The notes under the pieces: model-generated | The model's input: the letters and a program-made list of their open reading frames with translations, nothing else | The model's database searches: none | What the model was told of the DNA's origin: nothing | Shown here: one piece after another, positions 1 through 7,570 of the stretch | Layout: each line of letters starts with the position of its first letter | Numbering within the stretch: the stretch's first letter is position 1 | Translations under genes and position numbers: made by a program | Assembly (NCBI GenBank): GCA_913776195.1 | Contig: CAJYMH010000014.1 | Span: forward strand, 88,535 to 152,534 | Reading direction: 5' to 3' | Source: an uncultured Caulobacter sp. | GTDB taxonomy: Bacteria > Pseudomonadota > Alphaproteobacteria > Caulobacterales > Caulobacteraceae | DNA: 64,000 nucleotides

Positions 1-788
1 CCGCCGATACGAATATTTCCGCGGCGATCGACGCCCTCGGGCTGGTAGGTGAAGACCTCGCAGCCCAGCGGCCCGATGAGCTCGCTCATCATGTAGTCGT
101 GGCTAGTGCGGCCGCAGGCGCCGGCGACGATGTCCGCCAGATGGTCGGCGGCGGCGCCGTCATAATAGAAGCGCTCGCCGGCGCGCAGGGTCCGCCCGTA
201 GCCTTCAGGCGATCCGGCTTCGCCCTTGTCCTGCCATTGGTACTCATCCCCAGGGCCGGACGCAGCCGCCGCATCAAGCCTGCGCGGCGGACGTGAACTT
301 GGCTTGACGTTTAAGGTCCCGCCCGAGGTCATGGTCAAAAGCTGGCGGATCGTCACATCCTCGCGCAGCCCGGACCGGGACGGCGGATGGTAGCGCGCGG
401 CCAGGTCGTCCAGGCGCAGCAGGCCTTGGGTCACAGCCCGCCCCACCATCGCCCCGCCGAAGGACTTGCCAGCCGAGAACGACACATTGCCCCAGGTGGG
501 CTCTGCGCGATGCCAGGCGTTGGCCCAGTAGCGCTCATAGACGAGCGCTCCGCCTTTGATGATCACCAGGCCCTGCCGCTCACCCGCCGCGCCAAGCGCG
601 TCCGCGGCCCGGTCGAGGGCTGCAGGCGTCAGGCCGACGCTCGCCGGGGCCGCGGACCGCCAGGGGCCTCGGCCCGGTCCGCGTTTGTTGCTCGAAGTCG
701 CGAAGCGCGCCGACCCAGCGCAGCCAGCGAGCATAGCGCCGCTCGCAAGCGCGAACGCGCGGCGGTCGATCGCCGAGGACGGCCGCAT
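1..788 (-). CDS. Serine hydrolase, beta-lactamase/class C-like, Tat lipoprotein (partial, runs off the left edge)
   Basis: The reverse strand is open from ATG at 788 to the window edge, 262 codons without a stop, behind a perfect AGGAGG spaced for that ATG. The N-terminus has a twin-arginine (DRRAFALASG) and a lipobox-like LAGC, so a Tat-exported lipoprotein is likely. A nucleophile motif S-x-x-K is visible as SAGK (about residues 105-108), followed by helix-rich sequence with LLTMTSGG, typical of class C beta-lactamase / esterase / D-aminopeptidase relatives. The expected second motif (Y-x-N) looks like YYD, so the exact reaction is unclear. The C-terminal KTG-like box lies outside the window. 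It is divergent from the IclR gene at 924 and has a palindrome directly upstream, so IclR control is likely. Substrate unknown. Confidence 0.85.
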   Translation of the reverse strand, partial: MRPSSAIDRRAFALASGAMLAGCAGSARFATSSNKRGPGRGPWRSAAPASVGLTPAALDRAADALGAAGERQGLVIIKGGALVYERYWANAWHRAEPTWGNVSFSAGKSFGGAMVGRAVTQGLLRLDDLAARYHPPSRSGLREDVTIRQLLTMTSGGTLNVKPSSRPPRRLDAAAASGPGDEYQWQDKGEAGSPEGYGRTLRAGERFYYDGAAADHLADIVAGACGRTSHDYMMSELIGPLGCEVFTYQPEGVDRRGNIRIG

Positions 789-797
789 GTTTCCTCC

Positions 798-816
798 TGT
801 TCCGCCAGACGGAACA
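798..816. promoter_or_regulatory. Palindromic operator, probable IclR site
   Basis: Perfect inverted repeat TGTTCCG-CCAGA-CGGAACA (7-5-7) just upstream of the Shine-Dalgarno sequence of the serine hydrolase. It matches in architecture and core (CCGC-AGACGG) the palindrome at 1757-1773. GTTCCG/CGGAAC half-sites are of the kind bound by IclR-family regulators, and an IclR gene starts 108 bases away. The assignment is inference. Confidence 0.6.
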
Positions 817-838
817 ACGTTTCATTATTGGGTCTATT

Positions 839-858
839 AGTCGAACGCTTGTTCGACT
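839..858. promoter_or_regulatory. Inverted repeat in the divergent hydrolase/IclR intergenic region
   Basis: Perfect inverted repeat AGTCGAAC-GCTT-GTTCGACT (8-4-8), midway between the divergent starts at 788 and 924. It differs in sequence from the GTTCCG palindrome nearby, so it may be a second operator or a hairpin in one of the leaders. No T-run follows, which argues against a terminator. Confidence 0.5.
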
Positions 859-923
859 TGTCAATGCGCCGACTTGCGAGCGCCACGGCGCTTTCGTAAT
901 CCAGTCACCGGGACACGGGAGCT

Positions 924-1664
924 TTGGCGTTGGACAAGTCGGTGGCGCGTGCGCTTTCGATCCTTGAGGCAGTGGCGGGCGCTCACGCCCCGGTGCGCCT
1001 GTCGGATGTCGCTCAGAGTTTGGCGCTCCAGAAGAGCACCGTGCACCGCATCCTGAGGACGCTCGTCTCCCTTGGCTATGTGGATCAGGAGCCGGTGACC
1101 GATCGCTATCGGCCGACGCTGAAGGCGTGGGAGATCGGTATGGGCGCGCTCACCCACCATCCGGTCCGCCGGGCGGCCGCGCCGTTCCTGAACGAGCTGC
1201 ACGCCGCGACAGGGGAGACCGTCAGCCTCACTGTGCTCAGCGGTGATGATGTCCTCTACCTGGAAAAGATCGTCTCCCCACGGCCCATGTCCTTCAGCAC
1301 CCGGGCCGGCAGCCGAACCCCCGCGCCGCTGGCGGCCGGGGGGCAGGCGATTCTCGCCCATGAACCGGACGCCGCCGCGATCGTCGAGCGGGTGGCGGCG
1401 CGCCTGCTCAATAGGCGCGACTTTGATCCCGACGCCTTCATGCGCGAGCTCGCCGACGTGCGCCGCCGGGGCTACGCTATCTCGCGACCAGAGCCGGATG
1501 TGGTGGCCGTCGCTGCGCCGATCATGGGCCAAGGCGGCCGCGCCGCCGGCGCCTTGACCATCTCGGGCCCCGCATCGCGCCTTGACGACGCACGGCTTAT
1601 CGACGCCGTCGCGGCCCTTCGCCAAGCCTGCGCCCGCCTGGTCGAAACCGTCGGCCAAATCTAA
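924..1664 (+). CDS. IclR family transcriptional regulator
   Basis: A 246-residue protein with the two-domain IclR layout: N-terminal winged helix (about residues 5-65, SVARALSILEAVA then LQKSTVHRILRTLVSLGYV) and a C-terminal effector-binding domain (about 80-240) with the family-typical RAGSRTPAPLAAGGQAILA stretch. The start is TTG at 924, preceded by GGGAG; an in-frame TTG six bases further on is an alternative. It sits between a divergent serine hydrolase and a TBDR, both preceded by related palindromes, so it is probably the local repressor or activator of an uptake-and-hydrolysis pathway. The effector cannot be read from sequence. Confidence 0.92.
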   Translation: MALDKSVARALSILEAVAGAHAPVRLSDVAQSLALQKSTVHRILRTLVSLGYVDQEPVTDRYRPTLKAWEIGMGALTHHPVRRAAAPFLNELHAATGETVSLTVLSGDDVLYLEKIVSPRPMSFSTRAGSRTPAPLAAGGQAILAHEPDAAAIVERVAARLLNRRDFDPDAFMRELADVRRRGYAISRPEPDVVAVAAPIMGQGGRAAGALTISGPASRLDDARLIDAVAALRQACARLVETVGQI

Positions 1665-1756
1665 CTCCGCGCCACCACCGCATCCCTCAGCGTACCAGGG
1701 TTTCTAACGCACGTTTGACACGGCGTTCTGATGTCGACACCATAATTCGGCAAAGC

Positions 1757-1773
1757 GTGCCGCAAGACGGCAC
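1757..1773. promoter_or_regulatory. Palindromic operator upstream of the TonB-dependent receptor
   Basis: Inverted repeat GTGCCG-CAAGA-CGGCAC (6-5-6) ending 19 bases before the receptor ATG at 1793. It shares the layout GT-CCGC-AGACGG-AC with 798-816. A TTGACA at 1715-1720 with CATAAT at 1741-1746 could be a promoter, although the 20-base spacing is long. Probable binding site of the neighbouring IclR protein. Confidence 0.55.
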
Positions 1774-1792
1774 AACAACATTAGGGTGGATC

Positions 1793-4708
1793 ATGCGGTT
1801 GAACGTCATCTGCGGCGCCTCGGCGCTCGCCTTGCTGTGGGGGGGCGCTGCCGTCGCCCAGGAACAGTCCGCTGAAGTTGAAGAGATCGTCGTCACCGGC
1901 TCGCGGATCGCGCGGACCGACTATGTGGCCGAAAGCCCAATCGTCACGGTCGGCGCCGACGCCATCGCCGCGCGCGGGCCGGCGACGCTGGACGCGACCT
2001 TCAACCAGATGCCGCAGTTCGCCGCCAGCAACGCCAACAGCGGCTCAAGTCCCGCCCGTCAGGGCCGCAACAACGCCAATCTGCGCGGTCTGGGCATCCA
2101 GCGCACCCTGGTGCTGATCGATGGCCGCCGCACCCAACCCTCCGACGCCTTGGGCGCGGTGGATCTGAACACCATCACCCCCGCCTTAGTGGAGAATGTC
2201 GAAATCATCACCGGCGGCGCGTCGGCCATCTACGGATCTGACGCCATCGCCGGGGTGGTCAACTTCAAGCTCAAGCGTGATTTCGAAGGCCTGGAGCTCG
2301 ACGCTTCCTACGGGATCACCGATCGCAACGACGCCGAGGCCGTGTCGTTCTCGGCGACTTTCGGCGCTGGCACCAAGGATGATCGCGGCCGCATCGTCGC
2401 CGCCGTCACCTATTTCGACCGCCAAGGCGCCTATCGCGACAGCCGCCCCTTCTTCGAGCGCTCGGGGTTCGCCTCGGCTCTGCAGGGCGGGGGCTTTGTC
2501 TCATCGGCGAGCAACTTGCCGTCCCAGGCGGTGCTCAACACCGTGTTTGGCCGCTATGGCGCCGGCACGCCCGCGCGCAACGCCTCCTTCGGGGTGAACC
2601 GCGACGGCACGATCTTTACGACCGCCGCGCCGATCCTCAACCTGCGCTATCCCGATGACGACCCGTATGTGACCTACGAGGATCGGGTGGTCTTCCCGCT
2701 GGGCAACACCTTGCCGCTGCAGACCCCGATCGAGCGCTACACCGCCTTCGTGCGCGGCTCCTACGATGTGACCGACGATGTGGAAGCCTACTTCCAGTTC
2801 AATCACATGCAGTACGACAGCGCCTATAGCCGCGCTGGCTGGTCGGCGGGTTCGGGCACGCCCGCCGGTCTGATCCCGGTCACCAACCCATTCATTCCCG
2901 CCGACCTGCGCACGATCTTGGCCTCGCGCCCCAACCCCAATGCGCCAGCCAACTTCGTCTTCAGCACCAGCCGCATCGGCCGCACTGACTATCAGTTCGC
3001 CTATGATCTCAACGAGACGGTCTTGGGGGTGAAGGGCAAGGTTCCGTTCCGCGACTGGACGTTCGACGTCTACGGCTCCTACGGCACGACCAAGACCAAC
3101 GAGGAAAGCTCAGGCTTCGTCAATATCGCCGCCTGGAACACCCTGGTGAACGCCGCCGACGGCGGCGCCTCGATCTGTCCGGGAGGATTTAACCCGTTCA
3201 TCCCCGCCGCCCTTGAGGACACCCCCGGGCAGGAGGGCTGCTACAACTTCCTCAACCGCAATCTCAAGGAGACGACCGAGCTTTCCCAGCAGATCGTCGA
3301 AGGCTCGCTGCAGGGCGGTCTGTTTGCGTTGCCCGCCGGCGAGGTGCGGTTCGCCGCCGGCGCCAGCTATCGTCGCGCCACCTATGAGTACGCCCCCGAC
3401 AATGCGCGGGTGTACAACGAGGTGTGGCCGGTGCAGCTGACCGGACCCACCAACGGCTCCTACAATGTGCGTGAGGTCTTCGCCGAAGTCTTCGTGCCGG
3501 TCCTGCGCGACCTGCCGTTTATCGACGAGCTGAACCTCGACCTGGCCTTGCGCCACTCCGACTACAACCTCGTGGGCGGGGTCAACACCTACAAGGCCTC
3601 CGTCGACTGGGCCATGGGCGCAGGGCTTCGCGCCCGCGGCGGCTACCAGCGCGCCATCCGCGCGCCAAGCCTTGGCGAGCTCTATGCGCCGCCAGAGCGC
3701 GCCTCGGCGGCCCTGGGCTCAACCGCGATCGGGGCCGGCGATCCGTGCGATGTCGGCGGGCGCCTGCGCAACGCCGCCTTGAACCCCAACGCCGCGCAGG
3801 TTCGCGGGCTTTGCCTGGCCCAAGGCGTCGGCTCCAGCATCATCGACATCTACCGCTTCGCCGGCAGCTCCGTGGGCGGCCTAGCCTCCGGCAACGAGGC
3901 GCTGGAGGAGGAGAAGGCCAACACCATCACGGCGGGTCTGGTGTGGCAGAGCCGCTTTGAGACGCCGCTGCTTCGTCGCCTGTCGGCCTCGGTGGATTAC
4001 TACAATATCGAGGTGGAGGACGCGATCGGGGTGATCACCGCGCAGGTTGGCCTGTCGCGCTGCTTCAACGCCGACGGCCAGTCCAACCCCACCTACGATC
4101 CCACCAACTTCTACTGCAGCCTGACCGAGCGCAACGCCAACGGCGGCATCGAGACCCAACGCCAGCCGACCCTCAACCTGGCCGCCTACAAGACCTCGGG
4201 CGTCGATGTTCAGGTGGACTGGGGCTTCGACCTGGCCGACATCGGCCTTGGCGATGCCGGCGCGCTCAGCTTCAACCTGATCGTCACCCGGCTGCTGGAC
4301 TACAAGATCCAGAACCTGGCCGGAGCGCCGTTCCTCGACTACGCCGGCACCATCGGCAATAGCCAGATCGACAGCGGCGCCATCGGCTTCCCCGATTGGA
4401 AGGTCGCCCTGACCTCGGGTTGGCGTAGGGGCCCGCTGGACGTGCGCCTCAGCTATCGGTGGAACGACAGCATGAGCCACTACAGCGCCGTGGGTGTGGC
4501 CAATTCGACCCTGCCGGGCGTCAAGACCCGCCAGTACTTCGATCTGGCCGCCAGCTATCAGTTTGATGAGAAGACCCGCCTTCGCGCCGGCGTCCAAAAC
4601 CTCCTCGACGAGGCGCCTCCGGGCTGGGTGGGGCAGGGAGCGACCGACCTTGCGCTCTACGACCTGCTGCAGCGCCGGTACTCCATCGGCCTGACCCGCC
4701 GCTTCTAA
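1793..4708 (+). CDS. TonB-dependent receptor
   Basis: An outer-membrane energy-coupled importer of 971 residues. The start is ATG 1793, behind GGTGGA, because it gives a clean signal peptide ending AAVAQ; frame extension to 1715 would add non-signal sequence. A TonB-box-like EEIVVTGSRI follows, then the plug domain (about residues 40-160; NLRGLGIQRTLVLIDGRR, ASAIYGSDAIAGVVNFKLK) and a beta-barrel ending in the usual aromatic residue (LTRRF). There is no N-terminal STN domain, so it is not a sigma-signalling receptor. Flanked by IclR and MmgE/PrpD genes and preceded by a palindromic site. The ligand is unknown; the neighbours suggest a small organic compound rather than iron. Confidence 0.93.
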   Translation: MRLNVICGASALALLWGGAAVAQEQSAEVEEIVVTGSRIARTDYVAESPIVTVGADAIAARGPATLDATFNQMPQFAASNANSGSSPARQGRNNANLRGLGIQRTLVLIDGRRTQPSDALGAVDLNTITPALVENVEIITGGASAIYGSDAIAGVVNFKLKRDFEGLELDASYGITDRNDAEAVSFSATFGAGTKDDRGRIVAAVTYFDRQGAYRDSRPFFERSGFASALQGGGFVSSASNLPSQAVLNTVFGRYGAGTPARNASFGVNRDGTIFTTAAPILNLRYPDDDPYVTYEDRVVFPLGNTLPLQTPIERYTAFVRGSYDVTDDVEAYFQFNHMQYDSAYSRAGWSAGSGTPAGLIPVTNPFIPADLRTILASRPNPNAPANFVFSTSRIGRTDYQFAYDLNETVLGVKGKVPFRDWTFDVYGSYGTTKTNEESSGFVNIAAWNTLVNAADGGASICPGGFNPFIPAALEDTPGQEGCYNFLNRNLKETTELSQQIVEGSLQGGLFALPAGEVRFAAGASYRRATYEYAPDNARVYNEVWPVQLTGPTNGSYNVREVFAEVFVPVLRDLPFIDELNLDLALRHSDYNLVGGVNTYKASVDWAMGAGLRARGGYQRAIRAPSLGELYAPPERASAALGSTAIGAGDPCDVGGRLRNAALNPNAAQVRGLCLAQGVGSSIIDIYRFAGSSVGGLASGNEALEEEKANTITAGLVWQSRFETPLLRRLSASVDYYNIEVEDAIGVITAQVGLSRCFNADGQSNPTYDPTNFYCSLTERNANGGIETQRQPTLNLAAYKTSGVDVQVDWGFDLADIGLGDAGALSFNLIVTRLLDYKIQNLAGAPFLDYAGTIGNSQIDSGAIGFPDWKVALTSGWRRGPLDVRLSYRWNDSMSHYSAVGVANSTLPGVKTRQYFDLAASYQFDEKTRLRAGVQNLLDEAPPGWVGQGATDLALYDLLQRRYSIGLTRRF

Positions 4709-4721
4709 GCGATCCTCCCTC

Positions 4722-4747
4722 GCGGGCCCGCCTGCTGGCGGGCCCGC
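4722..4747 (+). terminator. Strong hairpin between receptor and MmgE/PrpD gene
   Basis: An 11-bp perfect stem (GCGGGCCCGCC / GGCGGGCCCGC) with a TGCT loop lies 13 bases after the receptor stop and is followed by ATCCTTTTA. The T-run is short and interrupted, so it may act as an imperfect terminator or attenuator, giving less mmgE/prpD-like message than receptor message. The GGAG before the next ATG lies just downstream. Confidence 0.6.
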
Positions 4748-4769
4748 ATCCTTTTATCGGAGATGCGCC

Positions 4770-6251
4770 ATGGCCACCGCCAACCGCCGAGACCTCATCG
4801 CCGCCCTGACCGTGGGCGCTGCGTCCTTGCCGGCGCTGCCGGCGCTCGCCCGTCAGTCTGCTGAGAGCGCTTCGCCTTTGGGCAAGAACACCGCCGCCCT
4901 GTCGCGCTATATCGCCGGCAGCCAGACCTTTTCCTTCCCTGAAGAGCATCGGGAGCTGGCCCGCCGCCATATCCTCGACACCCTGGCCTCGGCGGTCGCC
5001 TGCCGCGATCTGGAGCCCTCGGCGCTGGCGCGCAAATATGCGCTGGCCCAAAGCGGCGACGCCAAGAAGAGCGCCGTCACCATCCTTGGGACGAAGGACA
5101 AGGCCGCCATCGTCGACGCCGTCTTCGCCGGCGCAATGACCGCCCACGGCGCCGAGATCAACGATTTCAATCCGGCCTCTTACGTCCAGCCGGGCCCGGC
5201 GGTCGTCACCACGGCCCTTGCCCTGGCTCAGGCGCGCAACAAATCCGGCGAGGCGGTCCTTCGGTCGGTCCTCGTCGGCTATGAGCTGGCTGGCCGCGTG
5301 CCGCGGGCGATCGGCAATAAGAACCTGCAAAAGGCCAACATCGCCAATCACGGCTTTGGGCCGACGTTCGGCGCAGGCGCGACCGCCGCCTCGATTCTGA
5401 ATATCCCCGAATGGCGGATCGGCGACGTCCTGACCTATTGCGCCCAGCAGGCCTCCGGATCCTGGCAATGGATGTCCGACGTCGAGCATATCGAAAAGTC
5501 GTTCGTCTTCGCCGGCATGGGCGCCCGCAACGGTCTGCAGGCGGCCTTGATGGTCGAGGCCGGCTTCACCGGCGTGCGCAACAGCTTTGATCTGCCCAAC
5601 GGCTGGTTCCGCTCGCCGATTTTCCGCGGCGAGAGCTCCAATCCCGATTATCTGATCGAGCGTCTGGGCGAGCGCACCGAGCTGCATGAGACCGCCTACA
5701 AGCGCTACCCCGTGGGCGGCCCGACCCAGCCGGCGGTCGATGGGCTGCTGAAGCTGCTGCCCAAGATCGATCGCGGCAAGGTGGCCAGCGTGACCATCTC
5801 CATGCCGGGACGATGGGACGCCTTCCGAAACGCCGAGATGCCGGCGCTCAATCTGCGCTACCTATCATCGATCATCCTGATCGACGGTCGCCTGGACTTT
5901 GTCTCCGCCCAGTCCTTGAAGCGCATGCACGGCGATGCGGCGGTCAAGACGCTGATGCAAAAGGTCGAGGTGGTGCACGACCCGGCCCAGGAACACGCCG
6001 AAGGAACCGCCCGTACGGAGTCGGCGCGCGTCGTGGTGGTCCAGGAGGACGGTCGTCGGCACGAGATCTTTGTGCCCTGGGTGGCGGGCTTCCCGTCGCA
6101 TCCCATGAGCAAGCAAGATGTCGAGGCCAAGGCGCTGGAGCTGATGACGCCGCTTCTTGGAGCGGGGCGTTCGCGCGACGTGGTGGCGGCGGTCTGGGAT
6201 ATCTCCGCGCTGCGCTCTGGAGGCGAGCTTGTCGCGCTGGTCGCACGTTAA
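4770..6251 (+). CDS. MmgE/PrpD family protein with Tat signal
   Basis: A 493-residue member of the family that includes 2-methylcitrate dehydratase and cis-aconitate decarboxylase. The family fold is seen from about residue 45: RRHILDTLASAVACRD, GAMTAHGAEINDFN, ANHGFGPTFGAGATAASILN, SDVEHIEKSFVFAGMGARNG. Unlike ordinary cytoplasmic PrpD, it starts with NRRDLIAALTVGAASLPALPALA, a twin-arginine signal, which predicts folding in the cytoplasm and export to the periplasm. Start ATG 4770 with GGAG upstream. It follows the receptor after a hairpin and precedes an IclR gene, so it probably acts on the compound brought in by the receptor. The substrate is not deducible; methylcitrate is unlikely given the export signal. 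Confidence 0.88.
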   Translation: MATANRRDLIAALTVGAASLPALPALARQSAESASPLGKNTAALSRYIAGSQTFSFPEEHRELARRHILDTLASAVACRDLEPSALARKYALAQSGDAKKSAVTILGTKDKAAIVDAVFAGAMTAHGAEINDFNPASYVQPGPAVVTTALALAQARNKSGEAVLRSVLVGYELAGRVPRAIGNKNLQKANIANHGFGPTFGAGATAASILNIPEWRIGDVLTYCAQQASGSWQWMSDVEHIEKSFVFAGMGARNGLQAALMVEAGFTGVRNSFDLPNGWFRSPIFRGESSNPDYLIERLGERTELHETAYKRYPVGGPTQPAVDGLLKLLPKIDRGKVASVTISMPGRWDAFRNAEMPALNLRYLSSIILIDGRLDFVSAQSLKRMHGDAAVKTLMQKVEVVHDPAQEHAEGTARTESARVVVVQEDGRRHEIFVPWVAGFPSHPMSKQDVEAKALELMTPLLGAGRSRDVVAAVWDISALRSGGELVALVAR

Positions 6252-6309
6252 GTTGCGCGATCTGGCGAACCAGCGTCACTCAATGGCAGGTCAACCGCGA
6301 TGAGCCCAC

Positions 6310-7056
6310 ATGCGCCCCATTGAGACTGCCTTGAGTATCCTGGAGGTCCTTGGCCGGCTTCAGCCGGCAGGGGTTTCGGAGCTTGCCCGCGAACTGGATC
6401 TGCCCAAGTCCACCGTGCAACGGGCGCTACGCTCGCTGGGCGACGCTGGATGGATCGAGACGGTGTCCGACGAGAAGGGGGCGTGGTCGTTGTCGCTACG
6501 CGCCGGCCTTGCGGTGGGTCCGTCCGACTTCGCTACGCGCCACCTTCGCGCGGCGGCCATACCGGTCATGGAGGAGCTTCGGCGACGCACCTCTGAGTCC
6601 GTCTATCTGGCGGTCCGCGACGGCTTTCGCATGGCGCTGGTGGAGCGGCTCGATGGGATCAATCCTGTGACCCACGCCTGGCCGCTTTGGCGCCCGGGTC
6701 CTATGCATCCGTCCTCCCTCGGGCGCGCCATGCTGGCGATCCTGCCGCAAGACGAGCTCGACGCCTATCTGCAGCGGCCGCTGAGCAAGGTCAGCGCCCT
6801 GACCGTGACAGATCCCGAGCTATTACGCGCCGAACTGGCGCGCGTGCGCGAGCGCGGGTTCGCCACCGCCTTTCGGACGAACTGGCCCAACGAGAACGGC
6901 GTCGGCGCGGCCATCCGCAACGACCGGGGCGAGCCGTTTGCGGCGATCTCGATTTCGGCGCCGGTCGAGCGTGTCGATGAGGCGGCCTGCGAGGCCATGG
7001 GCGATCTGCTTGCTGACGCCGCTCGCCGGATCAGCCTGGGACTGCAACGGCGGTGA
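6310..7056 (+). CDS. IclR family transcriptional regulator (second)
   Basis: A 248-residue IclR protein: winged helix at about residues 2-60 (TALSILEVLGRLQPAGVSELARELDLPKSTVQRALRSL, described by position), then an effector-binding domain with the typical HPSSLGRAMLAILP segment. It lies 58 bases after the MmgE/PrpD gene on the same strand and 13 bases before a MerR gene, so the three may be cotranscribed. It is only moderately similar by eye to the IclR at 924. Two regulators of one family on either side of a receptor and exported enzyme suggest separate control of linked steps. Confidence 0.91.
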   Translation: MRPIETALSILEVLGRLQPAGVSELARELDLPKSTVQRALRSLGDAGWIETVSDEKGAWSLSLRAGLAVGPSDFATRHLRAAAIPVMEELRRRTSESVYLAVRDGFRMALVERLDGINPVTHAWPLWRPGPMHPSSLGRAMLAILPQDELDAYLQRPLSKVSALTVTDPELLRAELARVRERGFATAFRTNWPNENGVGAAIRNDRGEPFAAISISAPVERVDEAACEAMGDLLADAARRISLGLQRR

Positions 7057-7069
7057 AATAGGAGTTCGC

Positions 7070-7423
7070 GTGAGTAGGAAATCCTCATCAGAGAACACAC
7101 AAGGAGCCCAACTTGGCCTCTCGATCCAGGCGCTGGCGCCGCATCTTGGGGTCAGCGCCCGCACCTTGCGCTTTTATGAGGAGCGCGGGCTGATCAAGTC
7201 CTTCCGGGGGCGCGGCGGCGCACGTCACTATGATCGCTCCACGGCCGATCGCGCCGCACGGATCGTCACGCTTCGACGCTACGGATTGAGCCTCGATCAA
7301 ATCTATCAGGCGGTCGAGGCCGCCGATGACACAGCCCTCATCGGCGCGCTTCGTCGCATTCGGGACGAGCAAGCCGCACGCCTGCAAAATCTAGAGCGGT
7401 TGATCGAAAAGCTGTCCGCCTGA
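7070..7423 (+). CDS. MerR family transcriptional regulator
   Basis: A 117-residue protein whose residues about 18-85 form a MerR winged helix (LAPHLGVSARTLRFYEERGL, then RHYDRSTADRAARIVTLRRYG), followed by a coiled-coil-like C-terminus. GTG 7070 is the chosen start, because AGGAG lies five bases upstream and longer readings run into the IclR gene. No cysteine-rich metal-binding tail is present, so a metal sensor is unlikely. It is last in the IclR-MerR pair and convergent with mmsA. Target genes unknown. Confidence 0.85.
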   Translation: MSRKSSSENTQGAQLGLSIQALAPHLGVSARTLRFYEERGLIKSFRGRGGARHYDRSTADRAARIVTLRRYGLSLDQIYQAVEAADDTALIGALRRIRDEQAARLQNLERLIEKLSA

Positions 7424-7570
7424 CGGCCGAAAGCGTGGTCGGCGATGCGTGGGTCGACCCAAAGTGCTTTGCCGTGATCGAAGGCGCAGCTCGAACTTCG
7501 CCGCCGACGCCTCGATGCGCCAACGGACGATCAGCGACCTCGACGGCGGCCCGACGAGGTCGCCGGCGCG

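Noticed and set aside
861..1658. 265-codon open frame on the minus strand opposite the IclR gene
   Set aside because: No homology-like motifs, no ribosome site, and third-position GC favours the IclR frame; a product of high GC content.
4521..5687. 388-codon minus-strand open frame across the receptor end and the MmgE/PrpD gene
   Set aside because: Antisense to two well-supported genes and composed of low-complexity Ala/Gly/Arg sequence.
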